Below, in pieces: positions 47,911 through 54,876 of a DNA stretch of 64,000 nucleotides; the first letter of the stretch is position 1, and every line of letters starts with the position of its first letter. The stretch comes from Dictyobacter kobayashii (lineage in GTDB: Bacteria; Chloroflexota; Ktedonobacteria; Ktedonobacterales; Ktedonobacteraceae): NCBI RefSeq assembly GCF_003967555.1, contig NZ_BIFS01000001.1:3286001-3350000 (forward strand), given 5' to 3'. Both the position numbers and the translations under genes were made by a program. The notes beneath the pieces were generated by a model that saw nothing but the letters and a program-made list of their open reading frames with translations, was not told where the DNA came from and searched no databases.

Positions 47911-47977
47911 CAAGAAATCATAAATGAAAGACGGGTCACCTTTTTTAGGTGACCCGTCTTTCATTTATGATTTCTTG
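47911..47977. terminator. Very long stem-loop, 30 perfect bp
   Basis: Arms 47911-47940 and 47948-47977 match exactly around a T6A loop. It lies between the convergent excisionase-like gene and the minus-strand proline-rich gene. Confidence 0.85.
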
Positions 47978-47995
47978 TGGGGATGCTGAGAGCAG

Positions 47996-48925
47996 TTAAA
48001 GCTGATCGTAGCTGATAATTTTCCATTGATTATTAATAAGTTTTAATTTTAGATGGGCCGTGTATGACTTTTTTTGTCGGGATATATCAACATTAATGGA
48101 AAAGCTATCCAGGTTACTGCCATCATAGTTGGTTATTTGCGGTTGGCCTGGTGTGTAGCGCAAGAGCGGACCATAGAGTTCGTCTTGCCGGCTGGCCTGG
48201 GCAATAAACTGATCTCTCGAAGTGTTTGGGAGACTCAAATAGTTATAAGCCTGGGTATATTGTTTATTCTGAACTGCACTATAATAGTCACTGATCAACT
48301 GGTTACCATTAATGACGGCATTGTATGCCTGGCTGTATGTGTTGCCAATGAATGAAGAGCCAGCCCAGGCACATAAGCCACAGCTTGCCAGAAGAACAAC
48401 GGCCAGCACCGAAATGAGAATCCAGGTCCATTTACGTGATTGCTTGACTGGAGGCGGACCCGGTACAAAAGGTGGTGCTTGCACTCCAGGATACTGCTGT
48501 CCTTGTGGATAGGCGGGATAGCCTGGCGGTGGCATTTGATGACCAGCTGGCGGCTGTTGATATCCCGGACCATAGTCAGGTGGCATAGGCTGTCTCTGCC
48601 ATTCGGGAGGTACAGCAGGGCGAGCAGGTGGCATAGAAGGAGAAGCCGGGCGCTCTGCCGGCGTCCACGGAGCATCTGGAGACGACGATTGTGCCAGCGC
48701 CTTTTCATAGAATGAAGGTGGCGGCGGATAGATCTGCCCCTGGCGGATTGCCTCACTGTCCTCAGTAGCAGCTGTCTTCTCTGGCGTAGCTATGTTCAGC
48801 TGCCCCTGTTCATGTGTTCCAGCAATTGGAGCATCAACGGAGGCCTCTGAAGTACTATAACCAGCAACAGGAGGCTGATCGATCAGCGGCTGTTTTTCTT
48901 CTGGTGATTGATCGGAACTTTGCAT
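47996..48925 (-). CDS. Proline-rich single-pass membrane protein with DUF4878-like outer domain
   Basis: A 309-residue protein with a long Pro/Gln/Gly-rich cytoplasmic part (about residues 1-160), one membrane helix (WTWILISVLAVVLLASCGLC), and an outer domain of about 120 residues beginning NTYSQAYNAVINGNQLISDYY and ending LKLKLINNQWKIISYDQL, as in the DUF4878/NTF2-like lipoprotein-type domains. It starts 11 bases after the HTH-GAF gene stop, so the two are likely co-transcribed. The function is unknown. Confidence 0.7.
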   Translation of the reverse strand: MQSSDQSPEEKQPLIDQPPVAGYSTSEASVDAPIAGTHEQGQLNIATPEKTAATEDSEAIRQGQIYPPPPSFYEKALAQSSSPDAPWTPAERPASPSMPPARPAVPPEWQRQPMPPDYGPGYQQPPAGHQMPPPGYPAYPQGQQYPGVQAPPFVPGPPPVKQSRKWTWILISVLAVVLLASCGLCAWAGSSFIGNTYSQAYNAVINGNQLISDYYSAVQNKQYTQAYNYLSLPNTSRDQFIAQASRQDELYGPLLRYTPGQPQITNYDGSNLDSFSINVDISRQKKSYTAHLKLKLINNQWKIISYDQL

Positions 48926-48936
48926 AATTATTTACT

Positions 48937-50162
48937 CTATCCAAAGAATCGTGAACGATTGGATGGATTCGATATTTCATGGACAAATTTCTGTTGTTCT
49001 AGTATCCTATGCGCTTCGTCCTCAAACTCTAATTCCATCTCATGTTGAATCCAAAACTCGGCATCTCGACGTGAAGTCGAATGCTTATGAGCATAAGCAA
49101 TAATGCGATTTAGATACGTTCGATTGATTTCTTCCCGTTGCCAGTGTAGTGGCGGCATCGGCCTGAGATGTAAGAGGGCTGAGGGATGAAATTCTCGATC
49201 GCACAACGCTACTCCCATCAGTAAGGCATATTCTGTCACTGCTTGGCAAGCAGTAGGATCTTTGAAGAAATCTGGTTGCGTACTGGAGGCTATCAATACG
49301 CCTGCTAGCAAGCTTCCCCGTAGGATGGGAACGGCACAGGCACTATGCTCATGTTCATCGATTTCTACCAATGCACGATTATCATCCATATCATTCCACA
49401 CTTGGATTCGTTGAAGAACCGCGGCTGAGCCTACCAATGTTGTACTTCCTAAAAAGGCCTTGCTATCAACTGTATCGGGCCAGGGAGAATGGCCACGCAT
49501 TTTGACTTCACGCAAAGAATGAATACCATCTTCATGGGTTGACATCAGTTTGGCGTAGGTAATTGCTAACCCTGGTTATTGGTATCTAAATGTTCCAGTG
49601 CATCGCTAAAAATGATTTCAGAAATTTGCCAGAAGCGTGTATCATCGTCCTGGCTATTGGCGACCAGTTCCAGCACGCGTTGGTAGACCTCTTTACTCAC
49701 TTCCCGTGTATTTAGCACCGGTGTGCCCAGGATCTCGCCAAAGGTTTGATTAATGGCGGCTATCAATTGTGTTCGATGTTCAGGTATGACTTCGGGCAGC
49801 CTTTTTAAATGGGTGGTGCGTGGTTCGGAGGTACCATTCATCCAACGATAAACGGTATTTTCCGCCACTACTAATTCTCTGGCTACGCGTGACAACTCCG
49901 CTCTATCGCGATGCATAATAGTTTGCAGCAATAAGCTAAAAGGTGTAGCCGCATCATCATCCGCGTCCTGTAAAGACTTTTCTTCCACGTTTGCAGTGCT
50001 GGTCACAGACTCTTTAGTTGAAGTGTATGTTGGGGAGTTTGCCGCAATCTTATTGCGGTGTCCACCCTTTTTAGCCGTGGCTTCCGACCCCTTTGGGCGA
50101 GTGCCCGGTGGACGGCCACGCTTCTTTTTTTGTTGTTCATCAGGGACCGACCCATTACCCAT
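48937..50162 (-). CDS. HTH-GAF-type regulator with AT-hook-like N-terminus, frameshifted, copy 2
   Basis: Starts MGNGSVPDEQQKKKRGRPPG with AAGGA seven bases upstream. KKRGRPPGTRPKG resembles an AT-hook. A helix-turn-helix follows (LVVAENTVYRWMNGTSEPRTTHLKRL), then a GAF-like domain. The first frame stops at 49566 after DTNNQG. The next frame continues LAITYAKLMSTHEDGIHS and runs to 48937, with HSACAVPILRGSLLAGVLIASS as the GAF core. One base is missing near 49561-49575. Restored length is about 408 residues. Its layout matches the paralogue at 33230-34200 apart from the basic N-terminal extension. Confidence 0.75.
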
Positions 50163-50588
50163 GATATATTCCTTATGTATTTTATAATAGTACAATTTTC
50201 ACGAGCAGCATGGTTACTATTATAACATAGATGACATACAGAATGTTATACAAAATAGAAAAATTTTAATCGGTTTTTTATGTGTTAAGAGTATAGAATA
50301 TGTAACTTATGCTACATAATAAACATGTTAAAACCGTGTTGATCTAGCTCCTCTTCCCAAGCATAAGCAGTGCTTGTAAAACTCCCACCTTTCTTAACGT
50401 TTGGATAGTATTAATTATTTTTAATATTTTCAATCTCAAACGCTAATACATTACAATGTTTAAACGGAAGTACTCCAATGTCAAACAATATATTGCTTTT
50501 TCATAATATAGCATGTATATTAATGATCATCACGAATAATAATTAATAGGCTCTAGTACCCTTGATGGCTGGAAGGATAAGGCAAAAG
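50163..50588. other. AT-rich divergent intergenic region
   Basis: A spacer between the HTH-GAF gene and the methyltransferase. Very AT-rich; no gene or clear promoter pair that I can support. Confidence 0.35.
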
Positions 50589-51518
50589 ATGGCGGTCAAC
50601 AATGTTGTACATGTCAATGAGTGTGGGCTCCCACTAAACGCAATTGAGTGGTTGGTGAAGCATCACCAGAGTAAGCTTCAAGAGCGTGGTCAGATGATCC
50701 GTGACCTGCGTTTAGAGGAAGGGAGTTTTGTTGTGGATGCCGGGTGTGGCCCCGGATTGTGGACTTCGCTCCTCGCCCAGGAAATTGGGCTGGGAGGGAA
50801 TGTGTTAGGTATTGATATTTCGACCGAAGCGTTGGTTACCGCACAACGGAGGAGCAATCATACCTGGTATCGTCAGCAAGTACAATATAAGCGAGCGACT
50901 TTAGAACAATTACCGATTGAGCCGGGAGCGGCGGATATGATTTTTAGCGCCAATGTTAGCCAGTACTTATCTGATCCAGTAGCGACCTTTGCTGCCATGG
51001 GCCCATTTTTAAAATCAGGGGGGCGCCTTGTGATTAAAGATATTGACTTTGGCACTATGAAATTCCATGGGGTCGATCCCTTTTTGCAAGAGCGTGTATT
51101 CCAGGCAAGACTATTGTGGGAAGCGGAACGTGTAGATCATGGTTACGCTTATGAGGATAGCTGGGTTGGTTCAAAGCTTGCTGGTTACTTGCAAGCTGCT
51201 GGTTATAAAAATGTCGAAGAAAAGGCTTATCGTATCGTTCGACGAAGCCCCTTGCCCAGGAACTTCCGTTTTTATCTCCATGGTATCGCAGAGTGGTTCA
51301 TATGTGAAGGAGCTCCTTATTTGTCTCCTGATGATGTGACAAACTGGTTACAATGTTTTACAGATGACACCAACAATGTATTAGATCAGCCTGATTTTGA
51401 AAGCGAAGAGACCGAATTTGTGGTTTCCGGCGTGTGGGATGCTGCGAAACCCTGCTTTTACGCAGATATGCATACAGGAATCTCACATAGAGAGCCGCTT
51501 TTTATAACAAATGATTAA
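50589..51518 (+). CDS. SAM-dependent methyltransferase (class I)
   Basis: A 309-residue Rossmann-fold methyltransferase. Motif I is FVVDAGCGPGLWTSLLAQE (SAM-binding), the acidic residue of motif II is in NVLGIDISTEALVTAQ, and PIEPGAADMIFSANVSQYL is motif IV. The C-terminal 130 residues are substrate-specific and unrecognised. I prefer ATG 50589, with AAGGATAAGG six bases upstream; ATG 50565 is an alternative. The substrate is unknown. Confidence 0.85.
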   Translation: MAVNNVVHVNECGLPLNAIEWLVKHHQSKLQERGQMIRDLRLEEGSFVVDAGCGPGLWTSLLAQEIGLGGNVLGIDISTEALVTAQRRSNHTWYRQQVQYKRATLEQLPIEPGAADMIFSANVSQYLSDPVATFAAMGPFLKSGGRLVIKDIDFGTMKFHGVDPFLQERVFQARLLWEAERVDHGYAYEDSWVGSKLAGYLQAAGYKNVEEKAYRIVRRSPLPRNFRFYLHGIAEWFICEGAPYLSPDDVTNWLQCFTDDTNNVLDQPDFESEETEFVVSGVWDAAKPCFYADMHTGISHREPLFITND

Positions 51519-51526
51519 CATAATGT

Positions 51527-51594
51527 TACGCATAAATAGGTAGCTCCCCTGACAGTTTGGTCAAACTGTCAGGGGAGCTACCTATTTATGCGTA
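51527..51594. terminator. Very long stem-loop, 33 perfect bp
   Basis: Arms 51527-51559 and 51562-51594 are exact complements with only two bases between them, starting eight bases after the methyltransferase stop. There is no T-run. Confidence 0.85.
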
Positions 51595-51777
51595 GAGCGT
51601 TCCTGGGGATATAAAAAAGGGTATCCGTTGGGGGATACCCTCCATGTTGAGCGAGGAAATTGCAGCGTAGAGATATAACTTATGTGTAGCTGTGTTTACC
51701 TGTCTGACTGGTAAGGGCACAGCCATGACATAAGGATTGGATATATAGTCATGATCTATAATGAATGTACATATATG

Positions 51778-52011
51778 TTACGAATGAATGGTATTTAAGC
51801 GGTCCGCAATCATTGCAATTGCGACATCCCCCACAATAGATTGTAGTTGGGTATGTAATTGGCCCATATTTTCCATGCGTGCTGTAATAAATTCATGTTG
51901 CGACATCCCAAAAGATAGACCTGCGAGGCCACGTTGTGCAGCTTCATATTCATCACTAATCTGCGATAATAGGCGGGCGACTTCACTGCGCTGTTCGTGT
52001 GCTCCAAGCAT
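51778..52011 (-). CDS. Small helical protein of unknown function
   Basis: A 77-residue protein, MLGAHEQRSEVARLLSQISD with a regular heptad-like pattern through MENMGQLHTQLQSIVGD, probably all helical. The ATG at 52011 follows AAGGAAAGGG. I do not recognise the family. Confidence 0.55.
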   Translation of the reverse strand: MLGAHEQRSEVARLLSQISDEYEAAQRGLAGLSFGMSQHEFITARMENMGQLHTQLQSIVGDVAIAMIADRLNTIHS

Positions 52012-52499
52012 GTTATCCCTTTCCTTCCTAACCCTGAACCCGTGGGTAAGTGTATCTCTATGTTGTGTTCCGTACAACAGACTCACTCGCGATGTAAATA
52101 CATTGTACATCGTTTGTAAGAACAACATTAACAATGCACATCACTAGTATGCACGAAGATGTCTGTTCTTGTCTAGTGGTAAAATGCCAATAATTACATA
52201 AAATATTATGATCTTCATATAATTTTTACGCTTTACAGGCTTTGTAATTACAAGAGTGCGCTACATAATAATACATCCCAGGCTCTTTGAGATGTGTTTG
52301 TTGTATAAAATGTAGATTTCTTGTTGTGAATACAAATGCAAAAAAATGTTACAGGGTTCTTAGTACTTTTGGAATTGATAAAAGCATCTAAAGCCTGTGT
52401 AACACTTAAAGTTTTTGTTTTTTTATCTTTTGTGGTTGATTTTAATATTTTCTTTACATCCTCTCTACTTATATAGACTGTGATATGCGATTTACTTAA

Positions 52500-53140
52500 A
52501 AAATGTGGGGAATCTCTTCCCTCTCCGCCTGCGGCGGGAGGGAAGGGGAGGAGGAGGCGGGGCACAGCCCCCGGGCCCCAGTCAAGGGGCTGGCCGCCCC
52601 TTGCATCCCCGCTCGAGGAGAGGTTGGGGGGGAAAAGGAGTGGCAGGGAGGGAAATCAGAAGGCTCTGTCAAGGGGCTGGTCGCTTTTGTACGCCGCTCA
52701 AGGAGAGGTTGGGGGGAAAAGGAGTGGCAGGGAGGGAAATCAGAAGGCTCTGTCAAGGGGCTGGTCGCTTTTGTACGCCGCTCGAGGAGAGGTTGGGGGC
52801 AAAGGAGTGGCAGGGAGGGAAATCAGAAGGCTCTGTCAAGGGGCTGGTCGCTTTTGTACGCCGCTCGAGGAGAGGTTGGGGGCAAAGGAGTAGCAGGAGG
52901 TAGCTCTGGAGGCTTTGATCACAGGAGTACCTGTGCCCCTTACATCCCCGCTCGAGGAGAGAAAGGAGTAGCAGGAGGTAGCTCTGGAGACTTTGGTTAC
53001 GGGAGTAACTGCCCCTTGCATCCCTTGAGAAGAGGTTGGGGATCTAAAAGGAGTGGCAGGGAGGGAGCTTTGGAGGCCTGGTTACGCGAGCGGTTGCAGC
53101 CCCTTGCATCCTCGATCAAGAAGAGGTTGGGGGAAAAGGA
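52500..53140. repeat. G-rich imperfect tandem repeats, about 84 bp per unit
   Basis: Units beginning GTCAAGGGGCTGG start at 52581, 52668, 52752 and 52835 (periods 87, 84, 83), followed by at least three decayed units to about 53140. Each holds CTCGAGGAGAGGTTGGGGG and AAAGGAGTGGCAGGGAGGG. The plus strand is strongly purine-biased, and several frames are open only because of that bias. The left edge contains the palindrome CCGCC-TGC-GGCGG. The flanks are AT-rich and 52135-53526 has no confident gene. Confidence 0.85.
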
Positions 53141-53200
53141 GTGGTGTGGGCAATATTTTCGCAGTGCAATGTGGTGTGGGTAATATTTTTGCAGTGCAAT
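53141..53200. repeat. Tandem duplication of 30 bp
   Basis: Two head-to-tail copies (53141-53170, 53171-53200) starting GTGGTGTGGG and ending GCAGTGCAAT, with two differences. Confidence 0.9.
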
Positions 53201-53313
53201 GTTATGTAGATGTTTTGTTTGTATGGGTTTTGAATTTAATAGCTGTGTGAAATAGTGATTGGTGTTTTATGGGTGCGCACGAAAAAAGTGAATTTTGCGT
53301 ATCGCTACACTTC

Positions 53314-53339
53314 ACTTTCACTGAAAGTTATGGTATACT
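53314..53339 (+). promoter_or_regulatory. Probable promoter and operator of the sugar-ABC ATPase gene
   Basis: An extended -10, TGG-TATACT (TATACT at 53334-53339), is preceded by the perfect palindrome ACTTTCA-C-TGAAAGT (53314-53328), which lies where a repressor would block the -35/-10 region. Distance to the start codon is about 190 bases. Confidence 0.5.
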
Positions 53340-53526
53340 CATGCTTAACATCTACCAGGCAAGAGCTTCGATGCTCTATATGCTTATGTATTGATGTTAA
53401 GAAGCCACATTGGCTCCCAGCTGATATGATATTAGTTGCAATGTTGGCATTAAGCGAATGCTTCTCTAATAATGTGAGGGGTAACAGGAATGGGCCTGTT
53501 ACAGAAGCGAAAAGGAGTAGTCCTTC

Positions 53527-54639
53527 ATGGCACAAGTGCGTTTTAATCACGTCTACAAAACCTTCAACAAAGTTGAAGTTGTGCACGACATCAGTTTGGA
53601 TGTTCAAGACAAAGAATTCCTCGTCCTGGTTGGTCCTTCTGGTTGTGGAAAAAGTACCTGCCTGCGTATGATCGCTGGCCTGGAAGAGCCGACCGATGGT
53701 GAGATCTACATTGGCGACCGTATTGTTAACGGTGTAGACCCCAAAGACCGCGACATCGCAATGGTTTTCCAGAACTATGCGTTGTATCCCCATATGACTG
53801 TATTTGATAACATGGCTTTTGGTTTGAAACTGCGCCACTTCCCTAAAAATGAAATCAAGAAGCGTGTAGAAGATGCCGCTGAAATCCTTGGTTTGCAGCA
53901 GTTGCTCAAACGTAAGCCAAAAGAGCTGTCTGGTGGTCAGCGCCAACGTGTTGCTCTGGGTCGTGCAATCGTCCGTGAGGCACAAGTCTTCTTGATGGAC
54001 GAGCCCCTTTCGAACCTGGATGCGAAACTGCGTGTTGCTACACGTGCTGAGATCATTAAACTGCATCAGCGTATCCAGACCACAATGATTTACGTAACCC
54101 ACGACCAGGTTGAGGCCATGACCATGGGTGACCGTATTGCAGTCTTGAATGGTGGTATTATCCAACAGTTGGGTTCCCCACAAGAGCTGTATGATCATCC
54201 TGCGAATATGTTCGTTGCTGGTTTTATTGGTTCCCCTGCAATGAACTTCATTCCAGAGGCCAAGGTTGTTACCGAGGGTGGCAACACAATTGTAGCCCTG
54301 GATGGCATCGGTCGTGTAGCTGTGCCTCAGATTTATGCTGAGCGTGCTCGTGCCGCTGCTGGCCGCAACCTCACCTTTGGTATTCGTCCAGTTCACCTGG
54401 AAGATGCCGCCCTGGTTAGCGCAGAGAGTGGTGAATTACAGTCCGCCATTGACGCTTCCGTTGATGTAGTTGAGAACCTCGGTAACGAGCTGCAGGTTTA
54501 TCTCACCACCGGTGGTAAAAACATTGTTGCTACCCTGGACCCACGTGCTCGTGTGGCTGCTGGTAACAAAGTGCGTCTGTATGTTGATAGCGATCAGATT
54601 CACCTGTTTGACTCCGATACCGGCGAGTCTATTTTCTAA
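53527..54639 (+). CDS. Sugar ABC transporter ATP-binding protein (MsmX/UgpC/MalK type)
   Basis: A 370-residue ATPase with Walker A GPSGCGKST, Q-loop VFQNYALYPHM, signature LSGGQRQRVALGRAI, Walker B VFLMDEPLSNLD and switch His in YVTHD. The C-terminal TOBE/OB regulatory domain spans about residues 240-370 (GIRPVHLEDAAL). It stands alone without permeases or binding protein, which is typical of MsmX-like ATPases that serve several importers. Its codon use is regular and no frame break is seen. A long open frame on the opposite strand is a shadow. Confidence 0.93.
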   Translation: MAQVRFNHVYKTFNKVEVVHDISLDVQDKEFLVLVGPSGCGKSTCLRMIAGLEEPTDGEIYIGDRIVNGVDPKDRDIAMVFQNYALYPHMTVFDNMAFGLKLRHFPKNEIKKRVEDAAEILGLQQLLKRKPKELSGGQRQRVALGRAIVREAQVFLMDEPLSNLDAKLRVATRAEIIKLHQRIQTTMIYVTHDQVEAMTMGDRIAVLNGGIIQQLGSPQELYDHPANMFVAGFIGSPAMNFIPEAKVVTEGGNTIVALDGIGRVAVPQIYAERARAAAGRNLTFGIRPVHLEDAALVSAESGELQSAIDASVDVVENLGNELQVYLTTGGKNIVATLDPRARVAAGNKVRLYVDSDQIHLFDSDTGESIF

Positions 54640-54688
54640 GAAGAATCTTCATCCATGTGACGTGAGGAGTAACGTACTATGGGTGTTT

Positions 54689-54728
54689 AGCGGCCATGCA
54701 CAATTTTGTGCGTGGTCGCTTTTTTTTT
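54689..54728 (+). terminator. Terminator after the sugar-ABC ATPase
   Basis: A 15-bp stem (AGCGGCCATGCACAA with TTGTGCGTGGTCGCT, two G-T) and at least eight T. Confidence 0.9.
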
Positions 54729-54755
54729 ATTGCGTACGTGCGCATGCGCGCCCGA

Positions 54756-54824
54756 TTTCTTTTTATTGTGTAAGGTAGAAAATGCGCGTGGCGCGCATTT
54801 TCTACCTTACACAATAAAAAGAAA
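54756..54824. repeat. Perfect inverted repeat, 33-bp arms
   Basis: Arms 54756-54788 and 54792-54824 are exact complements around TGG. The apex GTAGAAAATGCGCG resembles the palindromes at 25147 and 38511. It lies between two ordinary terminators of convergent genes. Confidence 0.85.
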
Positions 54825-54864
54825 AAAGCAGCGGCAGACCTTATAAAGCCTGCCGCTGCTTTTT
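54823..54864 (-). terminator. Terminator of the beta-oxidation cluster
   Basis: A 15-bp stem AAAAAGCAGCGGCAG / CTGCCGCTGCTTTTT, with a T-run on the minus strand just after the fadN stop. Confidence 0.9.
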
Positions 54865-54876
54865 GGTGAGTGGTTA

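Noticed and set aside
52248..52565. Minus-strand frame of 105 codons with a basic middle part
   Set aside because: Its start lies in the REP-like repeat, composition is AT-driven and there is no recognisable family; too weak to list as a gene.
52503..53183. Several long open frames in the G-rich repeats
   Set aside because: All plus frames are open because of repeated purine-rich units, the frame relation shifts between units (87, 84, 83 bases), and no start signal or known domain is seen.
53305..54396. Long minus-strand open frame opposite the sugar-ABC ATPase
   Set aside because: It is the complement of a well-supported ATPase gene, has no recognisable motif and no ribosome site.
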